From IMG/VR virus record IMGVR_UViG_3300033182_000484, positions 1 through 64,000 of that record: 64,000 nucleotides of DNA; one strand, given 5' to 3'. The translations under genes were made by a program, and so were the position numbers. The notes under the pieces were generated by a model, which was given only the letters and a program-made list of their open reading frames with translations, had not been told where the DNA came from and ran no database searches. This document shows positions 24,711 to 33,668 of the stretch, piece after piece (within the stretch, counting starts at the first letter, position 1; each line of letters begins with the position of its first letter). The DNA is from a virus.

Positions 24711-25484
24711 CTAGCCTAGAGCCATGATCTTGCCGATCGACGGGACATCGGCGTTCCGAGCGAGTTTCGTCCCGCCAGCCGTCGATCCGTCCATCACATG
24801 GACCGTGGACAGCGTGGTGTCGACCACCAGCTCTCGTGCCGATCCGGTGTACGCCTCGACGTTCGAGGTCGTGTCGCCACGCACCTGCACCGTGGTGCCG
24901 GTCGTGGTGTTCCCCCAGTCAGACGTGAGCGGGAGAATCGCTGCAGCGGCGACAGCCGCGTCCACATAGGCCGCGCTCGCCGCGTCGTTGGACCCGCCGG
25001 TCGGCGAACCCAGGTTGGTCAGCTTGTAGCCCGCCATCGACACGTTCGTGGTCGGCGCGCCGATGCTGGACAGGGTGTTGCCGCTCTCGATCAGGTACGT
25101 CTCGGACGCATCGGTCATTACCAGGACCCGCTGGTCCGCCGTCAGCGTGACGCCCGTGCCGGAGCTGTTCTTGAACGTGATCGTGTAGCCGTCGGTCGTG
25201 GCGTTCCAGAGGATCCACCACTTCTCCAGGTCCGGCGCGGTGATCGTGTGGTTCTCGCCCGGCGTGCCAGTGAACTTGATCATGCGCTGCCGGTACTCGT
25301 TCGAGGCGTACTGCGTCGTGGTCAGCGTCGTCGACGCGCCCGTGCAGGCCACCTCGACGTAGCCGTCCAGGCTCTCGTCGATGCTGTCCAGGGCCTCGTT
25401 CAGGTTCGTGTCGCCCCAGACCTCGTCGTTGGATCCGAGAGACTGCTTCCTGAACTTGTTCCTGGTTGTTGCGGAATCGGCCAT
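24711..25484 (-). CDS. Tail fibre-like protein
   Basis: A 257-residue protein with an N-terminal WGDTNLNEALDSIDESLDGY segment that recalls the attachment end of fibre or collar proteins, then a Thr/Ser/Gly-rich beta body. The start at 25484 has a perfect ribosome site (gggaggctgac); the frame is open upstream. Confidence 0.65.
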   Translation of the reverse strand: MADSATTRNKFRKQSLGSNDEVWGDTNLNEALDSIDESLDGYVEVACTGASTTLTTTQYASNEYRQRMIKFTGTPGENHTITAPDLEKWWILWNATTDGYTITFKNSSGTGVTLTADQRVLVMTDASETYLIESGNTLSSIGAPTTNVSMAGYKLTNLGSPTGGSNDAASAAYVDAAVAAAAILPLTSDWGNTTTGTTVQVRGDTTSNVEAYTGSARELVVDTTLSTVHVMDGSTAGGTKLARNADVPSIGKIMALG

Positions 25485-25485
25485 G

Positions 25486-26910
25486 TCAGCCTCCCATCGC
25501 CACGATGAACCCGGCGCTCTCGCCGCCGCCGCCAGCCGCTGTGTTGGACAGCTGCGTCTCGGTGCCATCCTCGCCCATCACGAACAGCTCGGCGCTGCCG
25601 GTCACGTCCTTGGAGTAGATCGAAACAGCGTTGGCTGGCTGGGTGCTTGGGGCCGTCCCATTTTCAATTACGAAATTTCGGACTGCCCCGGTTCCATGAT
25701 CGACACCGCCAAGCATCATATTGCCGGAACCATCCAGAGTCGCACGGGTGTTGGCTGCTACACCGAGATACATTTCCCTCGCGGTGTGTGCATACCGAAG
25801 ATATCCATCATCCTCGTCCGCATCGTCGCCGAAATTAATGCCGCCGATCTTGTCGTTCGGCGTGATGATCGAGAAATAGGCGTCTTCGTTGTTGTTCAAC
25901 AACATCCACGTCTGACCATCGAGCGTCGGGATGGTGGTGCCACCATCATCGCCCCGGAGATGCCACTTGGCGGCGGCGGTCGTGTGGCCCTGAACATAGG
26001 TACTGGAGCCGGTCATGATGACATTACCGGCGAGGGTGGCGTTCTGCGAACTGTCGATCGTGATCGCCGCCGTCGCCGCCGTCGCCAGGATCATCGTGCG
26101 GGTGCTGTGATTGTAGTTCAGGTATCCGTCGTAGGACGCTGTGCCCGTCGTCTCCGCGTCCGCGAAGTGGATCGCCCCTGCCGTCGTCGCGTGGATGGTG
26201 ATGCCGCCGTTCGCGTCCGCGCCTACCACCACCAAATCGTTGGCCGCTGCGTTCCAATTACCCGGCGAGGTCGTCCCCAGGCCATGCGGGCCCGTTCCGC
26301 TCGTACGGATGAAGCTGTTGCCGGTGAGGGACGTGACTGTCGCCGCCGCCGCGCTCGATGCGCCAATCGTTGTGCCGTCGATCGTGCCGCCGTTGATGTC
26401 GACCGTCGTCACCGTGCCTAGGTCCGCCCAAGTCGCGCCCGCCGCCGTCGGCGACGTCGTGATGATCGGCGACGTCAGGGTCTTGGCGGACAGCGTCTGG
26501 GTGTCGGTGGTGCCGACGAACGATCCCGTGATGCCGTGTGCGCCCGACGTCGGGTTGTCCACCTCGGCACCGTGCGCGAGATTCGAAATCGTGTTGTTGT
26601 CGCCGTCGATCGTCTTGTTGGTCAGCGTCTGCGTGTCCGTGGTGCCGACCACCGACCCAGTCACGCCGTGCACGCCGCTCGACGGATTGTCGACCTCGGA
26701 TCCGTGCGCGAGATTCGTGATCGTGTTCACGTCGGCGTCGATCGTGCTGTTCGTGATGGTGACCCCATCCAGCGCCGACACGGCGGTGATTAGCTGGTTC
26801 GCCGTCGCGTTGCCGGTGACGGTCTCGGTCTGCACCAGAACCTTGTCCGTCGCCGAAACCGACGTCAGGTTCTCGAAGTCTCCGATGCGTTTCGCGGGTC
26901 CGACTGTCAT
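25486..26910 (-). CDS. Repeat-containing tail fibre protein
   Basis: A 474-residue, Thr/Asn/Gly-rich protein typical of fibre shafts. Near the N-terminus a 44-residue unit is repeated twice: NLAHGSEVDNPSSGVHG and NLAHGAEVDNPTSGAHG, each continuing into VGTTDTQTL; in DNA the units are 132 bases apart. The last residues (GFIVAMGG) resemble the end of the preceding fibre protein (GKIMALG), suggesting a shared C-terminal cap. Confidence 0.7.
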   Translation of the reverse strand: MTVGPAKRIGDFENLTSVSATDKVLVQTETVTGNATANQLITAVSALDGVTITNSTIDADVNTITNLAHGSEVDNPSSGVHGVTGSVVGTTDTQTLTNKTIDGDNNTISNLAHGAEVDNPTSGAHGITGSFVGTTDTQTLSAKTLTSPIITTSPTAAGATWADLGTVTTVDINGGTIDGTTIGASSAAAATVTSLTGNSFIRTSGTGPHGLGTTSPGNWNAAANDLVVVGADANGGITIHATTAGAIHFADAETTGTASYDGYLNYNHSTRTMILATAATAAITIDSSQNATLAGNVIMTGSSTYVQGHTTAAAKWHLRGDDGGTTIPTLDGQTWMLLNNNEDAYFSIITPNDKIGGINFGDDADEDDGYLRYAHTAREMYLGVAANTRATLDGSGNMMLGGVDHGTGAVRNFVIENGTAPSTQPANAVSIYSKDVTGSAELFVMGEDGTETQLSNTAAGGGGESAGFIVAMGG

Positions 26911-26914
26911 CGCA

Positions 26915-27223
26915 TCACTCCGTCAGATACCACTCGTTGCCGTCCTCGTCCCGACCCAGGATGTTGTGATCGTACGCGCCGAGGATCATCGTGCCGTCCG
27001 TCTCGGCGGATCGCACCAGTGCCTCGTCCGGGCGGGCGTTGCGGATCACGTAGTTCTCGGTCTGGCGCGCCGCCTTGCGGTACGGATCCAGCTCGTCATT
27101 GCAGGGCGGGCAGACCAGCATACCGGGGCTGTTGCCGTCCGGCTTCAGGACGTCGTGCGGCACCTTGAACCGGCACCGGTCACAGATCGCAATCCGCGTC
27201 GTCGTCGAGAGGTACTTAGGCAT
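26915..27223 (-). CDS. Zinc-ribbon structural-region protein
   Basis: A 102-residue protein with CDRC and CPPC pairs about 25 residues apart (a zinc ribbon), followed by a linker and NILGRDEDGNEWYLTE. Overlaps the adaptor gene by eight bases. Similar small proteins occur beside adaptors in short-tailed phages; the role is not known. Confidence 0.7.
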   Translation of the reverse strand: MPKYLSTTTRIAICDRCRFKVPHDVLKPDGNSPGMLVCPPCNDELDPYRKAARQTENYVIRNARPDEALVRSAETDGTMILGAYDHNILGRDEDGNEWYLTE

Positions 27224-28286
27224 TGTACACTCCGATCTGCGGGATCAGGTACGTCGGCGAGTCGTCGCGCTCCTCGTCGGCGGCCTCGCCGAACAGGGAC
27301 ACGGCCTCGATCTTGTTGTTCTGGTGACGCGTCAGGCGGTCCGGGGTCATGTCCCCAGGCAGCTCCGGCATCATCGCCACCGCGAGCGCGTACCGCAGCG
27401 CCATGCGCCACCGGTCCGGCACGTCGATGTCCAGGGTCATGTCGGTGCCCACGTCCTGGATCTGGGCGTGCCGCCAGACCACCAGCTGATGCAGCGTGTT
27501 CTGGGCTGTCGGGTTGATCCACATGCGCGCCTGATCGCGCTGCCGGTCCAGCCAATACTGGTTCGGCTGCCCCTGGCCCTCCTTCGACGGCAGGTTCACG
27601 AACGTGTCGCGGTTCGTCCTGGTCAGCGGCGTCTCTGCCTGATCGCGTCCGAACACGATCTGCCGCGCCACGATCGTCCCGGTGGACGTCTCGCGCACCC
27701 GGAAATACTGCGCCGACTGCGGCTCGTCGATGTCCTTCCAGGTCCACTCACGGTCGGTGTACGTCGCGCTATCGATGTCCAGGATCGTGCGCCACGTCGA
27801 CCCGTCGTCGGAGATTTCGAGAATCAGGTCCAGCGTGCCGGTCGACCCAGACAGGTAGCCGAACGTCGTGATCAGGACGGCGGATCCGAAATTGTACGAC
27901 ACGTTCCCGCCGCTCGACGTCTGGGTCAGGACCGTCGTCGTGTCGCTGTCGAACGCGTTTGCGACCGTGCCACCCGCCGAGGATGCGGGCGTGCCGCCGC
28001 TCTGGAGCGTCAGGGTGCGGTGGTTGACGTTCAGGACGTCGATGGTGCCCTCGGGCAGCGTGACGTACTGAGCGCCCGGATACAGGCCCTGGACGATCTT
28101 CTCGACCCGCCAGAGGTTGATGCCCTTGTTCGACCAGGACTTCAGTAGCTCGTCGAGCGCCTGGAAGGCGACGTCCAGCATCTCGGCGTTCAGCATCTGC
28201 GGCGTGATGCCACAGAGCCGGAACGACCGATCGAAGATCTCCTGGACCTTCAGCGTGGATGTTGAAACGGTCCCAGATGTGGCCAT
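27216..28286 (-). CDS. P22 gp4-like tail accessory factor with discoidin-like insert
   Basis: A 356-residue protein. The N-terminus (VQEIFDRSFRLCGI ... ALDELLKSWSNKGINLWR) and the C-terminal part (LRYALAVAMMPELPGDM) match the helical frame of gp4-like head-to-tail connectors. Between them, roughly residues 95-215, is an inserted beta module: ASSAGGTVANAFDSDTTT, LDLILEISDDGSTWRTI and QYFRVRETSTG are typical of discoidin/F5-8C carbohydrate-binding folds. The insert may decorate the particle surface. Confidence 0.7.
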   Translation of the reverse strand: MATSGTVSTSTLKVQEIFDRSFRLCGITPQMLNAEMLDVAFQALDELLKSWSNKGINLWRVEKIVQGLYPGAQYVTLPEGTIDVLNVNHRTLTLQSGGTPASSAGGTVANAFDSDTTTVLTQTSSGGNVSYNFGSAVLITTFGYLSGSTGTLDLILEISDDGSTWRTILDIDSATYTDREWTWKDIDEPQSAQYFRVRETSTGTIVARQIVFGRDQAETPLTRTNRDTFVNLPSKEGQGQPNQYWLDRQRDQARMWINPTAQNTLHQLVVWRHAQIQDVGTDMTLDIDVPDRWRMALRYALAVAMMPELPGDMTPDRLTRHQNNKIEAVSLFGEAADEERDDSPTYLIPQIGVYNA

Positions 28287-28289
28287 GGA

Positions 28290-28514
28290 TCACCCATCGT
28301 ACGGTGGATCCCCGTCGGCCACGCCATCCGGCGCAGGCTCCTTATCGGAGGTTTGCTGCTGCTTCCAGGTTTCGTTCTGAACCTGCGTCTGGGAAGCGAT
28401 TTTCCCGATGAGGCCGTTCGCCTCACGCCACGGACGCATGCTCAGAGTTTCGAGCACATAATCCACCTCTTCCCGAGATAGATCAAGATCGTACTTGGAC
28501 GGGCCTTCACTCAC
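28290..28514 (-). CDS. Small unknown virion-region protein
   Basis: A 74-residue acidic protein starting with GTG in a GTGA overlap with the next gene. It has a helical N-terminus (LSREEVDYVLETLSMRPWREANGLIGKIASQ) and a Pro/Asp-rich end. In related gene orders such proteins sit between capsid and adaptor genes; the role is unknown. Confidence 0.65.
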   Translation of the reverse strand: MSEGPSKYDLDLSREEVDYVLETLSMRPWREANGLIGKIASQTQVQNETWKQQQTSDKEPAPDGVADGDPPYDG

Positions 28515-28846
28515 ACGCCAACTCCCGCCTGGACGATGGTCAGCTTCACGCCGCTGGCCCCGGTTCCGCCGCTGGTCACGTTCAGGCGGACGGCACGGCA
28601 CGGTTCCGTGAGCTGCCCCTGAATGTCGCCAGTTGCCCCCACCAGGGTTGCGTCGTGACAGCTGAACCACGTCATCCCGGACTGATCCGTCACGAACGGG
28701 TTGTCCAGGCTGACCTGCACGGTCGCGGCGATGTCCTGGGTCGCGGTGATGGCGCAGCCCAGGTTGAACCCCGCGCCCAGATTGATATCCACCGGAACGA
28801 TGGTGCTCGTGGTGTTCTCGGTGACAGTGACGCTAGTTACCTGCAT
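28511..28846 (-). CDS. Beta-rich small virion protein
   Basis: A 111-residue protein (MQVTSVTVTENTTS...) of beta-sandwich type, rich in Thr/Val/Gly. Start chosen for ribosome site gaggagatccg. Likely a head decoration or fibre-associated protein by composition and place. Confidence 0.6.
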   Translation of the reverse strand: MQVTSVTVTENTTSTIVPVDINLGAGFNLGCAITATQDIAATVQVSLDNPFVTDQSGMTWFSCHDATLVGATGDIQGQLTEPCRAVRLNVTSGGTGASGVKLTIVQAGVGV

Positions 28847-29570
28847 CTCGGATCTCCTCGATCGTCTTGCCGCCATAGCCATACAGCTCGCGGCGGTCGC
28901 TCCAGCTATCGAGCAGGACGCACCGTCCCGCTGTCACGACTTTGATGCCCTTGGCCGAGGCGAACCCCAGCCAATACTCGGTGCACGCACGTCCCGCCTC
29001 TCCGGCGTTCTGGTTCGGGTACGCGTAGTCGCAGCCGAACATCCAGATCTCGGGGCGCTTCTCGTAGACCGCCAGCGCCACGGCATAGGCCACCGTGCTG
29101 TTGAGGTACGGCAGGGTCACCATGCCCAGCACCTCTTCGAGCGGGAACGCCACCGAGCTGGGGAACCGCTTGTCCGGCACCCCGGTGTAGATCGGCACGT
29201 CCAGCTCCTGGTAGCGCTTGGCCATCGTCGGATCCGGGGGGACGACGACGTCCTCCTTGGTCTCGTGGTAGCCGGACAGGGTGCCTGCGGGAATCGTGAA
29301 CCCGTCGAGGTAGTCGCCGAGCGGATCGATATGGAACGCTCGATCGCAGCGAATCACCGTCGACATCGTGTTGATTGCCCAGATCTCGTGGTTCGCGATC
29401 AGCGGCCTGTTCGCGTCCAGGAGGTTCATGTGCATGTAGCTGACGTGGGAGTTCCCCATCGCGACGATGCACACGGGGCGAGGTGTGGACGGCACAGCCG
29501 CCCCCCGTTTCCGGGGGGCGGCCTTAGCCATCTTCCGACCTGGGGTCGGCTTACGCTTGGTCGACGCCAT
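28833..29570 (-). CDS. DUF115/MptE-like putative glycosyltransferase
   Basis: A 245-residue protein. After a very basic N-terminal leader (about 35 residues) it has the Rossmann-like pattern of the DUF115/MptE-like family common in phages: VCIVAMGNS, EIWAINTMSTVIRCDRAFHID, LNSTVAYAVALAV, IWMFGCDYAYPN, ACTEYWLGFA and GIKVV. Such proteins are thought to modify sugars. It is placed among virion genes, so it may glycosylate the particle or host surface. An upstream start at 29,594 is possible. Confidence 0.65.
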   Translation of the reverse strand: MASTKRKPTPGRKMAKAAPRKRGAAVPSTPRPVCIVAMGNSHVSYMHMNLLDANRPLIANHEIWAINTMSTVIRCDRAFHIDPLGDYLDGFTIPAGTLSGYHETKEDVVVPPDPTMAKRYQELDVPIYTGVPDKRFPSSVAFPLEEVLGMVTLPYLNSTVAYAVALAVYEKRPEIWMFGCDYAYPNQNAGEAGRACTEYWLGFASAKGIKVVTAGRCVLLDSWSDRRELYGYGGKTIEEIRDAGN

Positions 29571-30267
29571 ACAGCATGTCCTTGCTGGATGCATCGACGA
29601 TCATGGTCAGGGTGACATAGGTCGACCCGTCCATGGCCGTCTGCGGGTCGATCGTACCACGGGTGTCGCCCTTGGTCGCGGTCGCGGTGCCGGTGACACC
29701 AACCACGAGGGTTCCGCCCGTGACGGACAGACCGTTTTCGGTGTGCCCGGCGCACTTGCCGAGATCGTCGAGCAGATACGGCAGGCCGAGGACGTCGGCA
29801 GTGCCGATATCGATCGCCGCGCCACCGGTCGTGGTGGCACCGGCGTTCGCGACACCCGACACCGTCAGGAACGCCTTCTTGCCGGTCACGGTGCCGGTCG
29901 GGCCGACAATCGCTTCCGTCACGGCGTGACCGTACTTGTCGGTCCCGCTGATGGTGAAGGTCACGCCCGAGTTGTCCGCCGTTGCCGTGATGGACACGGC
30001 GCGGGGGACGTCGAACGTCGCCACGCTCGTCGAGACCAGGGCCCCGTTGAGCGTGAGAGTTCCCGCCGTCGACGTGGAGTAGGAGCCGTTGCAGACCCCG
30101 TCCGCGTCGAGGGTATCCGGGGCACCGAGCTGCACGACCACCGCCACAGCGGTTTCGTCATGCACCTGGACGCCCTTGTCGTGGCGACCAGCCGGGTTCC
30201 CGGAGTCGAGGATGTTTCGACCGTAGTAGGCGCTGCCGATCTGAAGGCCGTCTGTGAAGTGGGTCAT
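29551..30267 (-). CDS. Beta-rich head-associated protein
   Basis: A 238-residue Thr/Gly/Val-rich protein with Ig-like strands (SVATFDVPRAVSITATADNSGVTFTISGTD). It directly follows the major capsid gene and its terminator-like hairpin. Likely a decoration or head-fibre protein; no family assigned. Confidence 0.6.
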   Translation of the reverse strand: MTHFTDGLQIGSAYYGRNILDSGNPAGRHDKGVQVHDETAVAVVVQLGAPDTLDADGVCNGSYSTSTAGTLTLNGALVSTSVATFDVPRAVSITATADNSGVTFTISGTDKYGHAVTEAIVGPTGTVTGKKAFLTVSGVANAGATTTGGAAIDIGTADVLGLPYLLDDLGKCAGHTENGLSVTGGTLVVGVTGTATATKGDTRGTIDPQTAMDGSTYVTLTMIVDASSKDMLYGVDQA

Positions 30268-30285
30268 ATCTGACCTCCCTTGCTA

Positions 30286-30306
30286 GGGGGCGGCTAGGCC
30301 GCCCCC
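30286..30306 (-). terminator. GC-rich hairpin after the major capsid gene
   Basis: GGGGGCGGC, loop TAG, GCCGCCCCC: a nine-base perfect stem 15 bases after the capsid stop. It would lower expression of downstream minor structural genes relative to capsid. No T-run follows, so partial termination or RNA stabilisation are both possible. Confidence 0.65.
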
Positions 30307-30321
30307 GTTACGGTCTCCGAG

Positions 30322-31236
30322 CTAGACGCCCGCCGTGCCCCACACGCAGCGCGGATCGGTCCATCCGGGGATGTACCGCTCGGTGCACTTGTAGCGCATG
30401 GAGTCGGTTTCGAAGTCGCCTTCCATGGACTTGTCCATCGGGCGGCGCATGGCCAGACGAAGGCCCTTGGGCGCATCGGTCTGGACCCACCACGCGGTGG
30501 ACGATGTCAGGCGGGTGAGCGTGGTCGCGCCCTTGCGGAGCAGACCCATCGACCGAACCGGGTTGATGTCGTTGTCCGAAGTGCCCGGGCGGAGGGCCGT
30601 CTTGAGGATGGTTTCCGCCTGGAACATGTTGTCGGGCGAGACGATCAGCTGCTCCGGCACCAACCGGATCTTCAGACCGTTGTTGTTCACGGCCTTTCGG
30701 ATCTGGATCAGCATCTGCTCGACCGACGTCTGCGAGAGGTTCGCCGCCGTGGTCAGCTGGTTGCTGAAGGTGCTGTTCTTGATCGGATGCGCGGTGTTCA
30801 CCAGGGACACACCGTCGCCGCCGACGTAGGAGCTGTTGAACGCTCGGTTGAGGATGTTCGCGCAGAGCGTTTCCTTGGTCTCAATCATCGACTGAGACAG
30901 GTGCTCCGAGAACGTCCGTCCGATCGAGATGTGGTCGCCGTCCTCGACCAGCACCCGCGTCAGAGCGAATGCGAGGCCGTAGACACGGTACACGTACCGC
31001 GCCAAGAACAGCACGCCACCGGCATCGTAGGTCACCGGAGTGCCGTCAGGCAGCTCGGGTGCCGATCCGAAACCGTACATGACCGGCTCTTCATGGTAGT
31101 TCCTCGGCGTGCCTCGGAACTGCTTGAACACCGCCTTCCACTCATCCCCCCGCTGGGAGTAGATGCCGTCGAAGGCCTCGTTCATGATCGGTTCAACGAT
31201 GGACTTGAACCGAGTCGATGTCATCGGGGTTGCCAT
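30322..31236 (-). CDS. Major capsid protein
   Basis: A 304-residue protein of the Mu gpT-like HK97-fold family: RFKSIVEPIMNEAFDGIY at the N-terminus, VNTAHPIKNSTFSNQLTTAANLS in the middle, LRPGTSDNDINPVRSMGLL and STAWWVQTDA near the C-terminus. Position after scaffold and before a hairpin, between conserved head genes, fits the most highly expressed structural gene. Confidence 0.82.
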   Translation of the reverse strand: MATPMTSTRFKSIVEPIMNEAFDGIYSQRGDEWKAVFKQFRGTPRNYHEEPVMYGFGSAPELPDGTPVTYDAGGVLFLARYVYRVYGLAFALTRVLVEDGDHISIGRTFSEHLSQSMIETKETLCANILNRAFNSSYVGGDGVSLVNTAHPIKNSTFSNQLTTAANLSQTSVEQMLIQIRKAVNNNGLKIRLVPEQLIVSPDNMFQAETILKTALRPGTSDNDINPVRSMGLLRKGATTLTRLTSSTAWWVQTDAPKGLRLAMRRPMDKSMEGDFETDSMRYKCTERYIPGWTDPRCVWGTAGV

Positions 31237-31251
31237 TGTTCAGTCCTCCCC

Positions 31252-31830
31252 CTAGATGGCCGCGACGTCAGCGGTATAGGTGTGCTCGCTGATCCGCACG
31301 TAAACGCGGGTGTAGGTGTTACCCCACTCCTCGTTCACGTCGTTGGAGAGATCCACGATGCGGAACCCGGCGTTGCCAGCCGCACCCACGAGGGTGGACG
31401 ACAACGTGCAGGACGACAGACCGGTGTCCGTCGAGCCGTTCGTGGCGTTCGAGTGGTCAGCCTGATCACCGATGCTCGTGCGAGCAAGGCTGCCATCACA
31501 CTCGACCTCGTAGATGATCGACTGGTCGGTGTAGATGTAGCAGTAGATGTCGGTGTTCGACTTGGTGGTGGTCGAGGCGGGCCAATGCGCGCTCACGACC
31601 TGTCGACCAGCGGTGTCGGTGTACTCGCATCCGGCGAAAACGCCGAGGATGCGGTTACCGGCAGTCGCCGGAACGATCAGGCCTGCGGTGCCCATCTCGA
31701 TCGGCTGGTTGCAGTAAATGGTCGTACCGTACCCAGACGCGAGACCGCCCTTCATGATCTCGTGCTGGACGGGACGACCCGATTCGGTCCGCACGGGGCG
31801 GAAGCCGAAAGGAGCGGCAGTATCTGCCAT
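31252..31830 (-). CDS. Head decoration-like structural protein
   Basis: A 192-residue beta-rich protein starting MADTAAPFGFRPV, an N-terminal motif that recurs in virion proteins of marine and alphaproteobacterial podoviruses. It lies just upstream of the capsid gene. Likely a capsid-binding decoration protein. Confidence 0.65.
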   Translation of the reverse strand: MADTAAPFGFRPVRTESGRPVQHEIMKGGLASGYGTTIYCNQPIEMGTAGLIVPATAGNRILGVFAGCEYTDTAGRQVVSAHWPASTTTKSNTDIYCYIYTDQSIIYEVECDGSLARTSIGDQADHSNATNGSTDTGLSSCTLSSTLVGAAGNAGFRIVDLSNDVNEEWGNTYTRVYVRISEHTYTADVAAI

Positions 31831-31841
31831 GATAGGTCTCC

Positions 31842-32504
31842 CTAGGTTTCGAACGTCGGTTTCTTGGGCACTCTGCCCAGCTCCCGGATCGCCGATCCCA
31901 CCATGACGTTCGAACCGTGTTCGGAGAGCTGCTCCTCCATCGAGCCGACATCCTGGCGGATGGCTTGTTCGGCATCGATCGGCTCATTGTGATGCATGTG
32001 CATCATGTAAGCCTCGTAGACGTCCTGCGGAATCTTGAACAGGACCATCTCTCGGATCTGCACTCCGTTCGCGAACTGGCCTTCCTTGATCTTCCCGTAC
32101 TCGAACTCGGGACCGACTTCGTCGGCGGTGACCAATTGGTAGCCCATCCGCATCCGGTTCTGGATGGAGTCCTGGACGTTGGTGGTGCTCAACCAACACA
32201 GGTGCCATCCGTCAATTTTCGGTGGTTCCGGCAGGATGTCGAAGTTCATCGGGGAGACCAGCGTGCCAGTGTTCTCGTCCTTGGCTCGCCTGGGATCGTC
32301 CCCCCTTCGTTTTCCCGCCTTTCGGGACGACCGGGGGTCGTCAGCTGTACGCTCTCGCCTTGCTGCGCGCCGTCCGGCCTTCTTGGGCTTTGCGTTGAGG
32401 GGTGTCAGGTCCTCGTCGCCGCCGCCAGTAGCGCGCTGTTGCGGGGGGAGGCCGTCGTCATCGTCGAAGACCGCCCCGATAGCGTTGGCTTTAGGTTCGC
32501 TCAT
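31842..32504 (-). CDS. Virion protein with basic disordered N-terminus
   Basis: A 220-residue protein: about 80 residues rich in Arg/Lys/Asp, then a folded part (WHLCWLSTTNVQDSIQNRMRMGYQLV) whose wording recurs in structural proteins beside phage scaffolds. Start at 32504 has ribosome site aaggagacg. Role unknown; probably a minor head protein. Confidence 0.65.
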   Translation of the reverse strand: MSEPKANAIGAVFDDDDGLPPQQRATGGGDEDLTPLNAKPKKAGRRAARRERTADDPRSSRKAGKRRGDDPRRAKDENTGTLVSPMNFDILPEPPKIDGWHLCWLSTTNVQDSIQNRMRMGYQLVTADEVGPEFEYGKIKEGQFANGVQIREMVLFKIPQDVYEAYMMHMHHNEPIDAEQAIRQDVGSMEEQLSEHGSNVMVGSAIRELGRVPKKPTFET

Positions 32505-32518
32505 TTTCCGTCTCCTTG

Positions 32519-33658
32519 TCAACCGGTCGCCCGACCGGCGCTGTCGCGGTAGCGCTGGATCATCTCCTTGCGCTTCTCCTTGTCGTCCCACATGCCGAGG
32601 TTCTGCAGCTCGCGGATGTACTCCCTCGGGATGCCGTTCAGGTCGTCGGAACCGGATCCGGTGCCGCGATCATCGCCGCCGCCACCGGCGTTCGGAGAGC
32701 GCCGACCACGGTTGTTCTTCGGGCGAGCGGCGGGCGGCGGATCGTCGCCCTCCTCGTCGTCCTCCTCGTCGTCATTGACGTCGATGACGTCGCGCCTGCC
32801 CGACTTCGGGAACCGGTCCGGCAGCATCTTGGCTGCCCGCGACCTCAGCTCGACCCAGTATTCCTCCTTGGCCGGATCGAATCCGTCGTTGGCCACGGCC
32901 CCGTCCAGGGCGTCCAGGATCATGCTGTCCTGGTCCGTGCCGCCGACCGTGTACCAGGACTTGTTCTCCTCCATGAACGCCTCGGCGTTGCGCCTGACCG
33001 CGTCGTCGACCTTCGCCTGCGGCTGGCCGCCGCCCTTGGTCAGGTTCTCCTTGTGCTGCTTCAGCTGACGCTCCTGGTCGCGGAAGTCCGCCCACTCCTC
33101 CTGGGCCTGGGCGGCTGCCTCCAGGTCCCCGTCCTCGCGGGCCTGCTCCTGGCGCTGCAGCGCGATCTGCTTGTTCTGGCCAGCGGTCTCGATCGCCTGA
33201 TCCAGGCGCGCCATGTCGGCCTTGCCAGCCCGGTTCTCCAGCTCGTAGAGGCGGGCGTTGGTCTCAGCAATCTGCCGGGCCTGCTGATCGATCAAGCGGC
33301 GGTCGCTTTCGCGTGCCGCAGTACGGCGCTCCTTCTTGCGCTGACGCTCGGCCTTCCGGCGCTCGCGCTTCTCCTCGGGCGTCTCGTCCTCGCGATCCCT
33401 GGAGCGCTTCTTGCCTGGGTCTCGAGACTCACCCTCCTCGCCCTCGACCTCGTCGATGTCGTCGGCGAGCTGGTCGTCGCTGCGGAGCTGTTGCGGCTCG
33501 TCGTCGAACAGGTCCTCGTCATCATCGGCCTCGACCGTGTCGTCGGCGTCGGACGCGCTGACGGTGTCGTCGCCATCCTCGTTCAGGGGGACCAGATCCT
33601 CGTCGTCGCCTGCCGCGAGATCATCGAGCCCGCCCACCATGAATGTTTGTCCGGCCAT
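32519..33658 (-). CDS. Capsid scaffolding protein
   Basis: A 379-residue, highly charged helical protein directly upstream of the head genes. An acidic N-terminal third is followed by Arg/Lys/Glu coiled coils (EKRERRKAERQRKKERR, then LYELENRAGKADMARLDQAI) and a C-terminal helix (REYIRELQNLGMWDD) that could bind capsid. Composition, length and position are those of P22-type scaffolds. Confidence 0.78.
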   Translation of the reverse strand: MAGQTFMVGGLDDLAAGDDEDLVPLNEDGDDTVSASDADDTVEADDDEDLFDDEPQQLRSDDQLADDIDEVEGEEGESRDPGKKRSRDREDETPEEKRERRKAERQRKKERRTAARESDRRLIDQQARQIAETNARLYELENRAGKADMARLDQAIETAGQNKQIALQRQEQAREDGDLEAAAQAQEEWADFRDQERQLKQHKENLTKGGGQPQAKVDDAVRRNAEAFMEENKSWYTVGGTDQDSMILDALDGAVANDGFDPAKEEYWVELRSRAAKMLPDRFPKSGRRDVIDVNDDEEDDEEGDDPPPAARPKNNRGRRSPNAGGGGDDRGTGSGSDDLNGIPREYIRELQNLGMWDDKEKRKEMIQRYRDSAGRATG

Positions 33659-33668
33659 GTCGCGCCTC

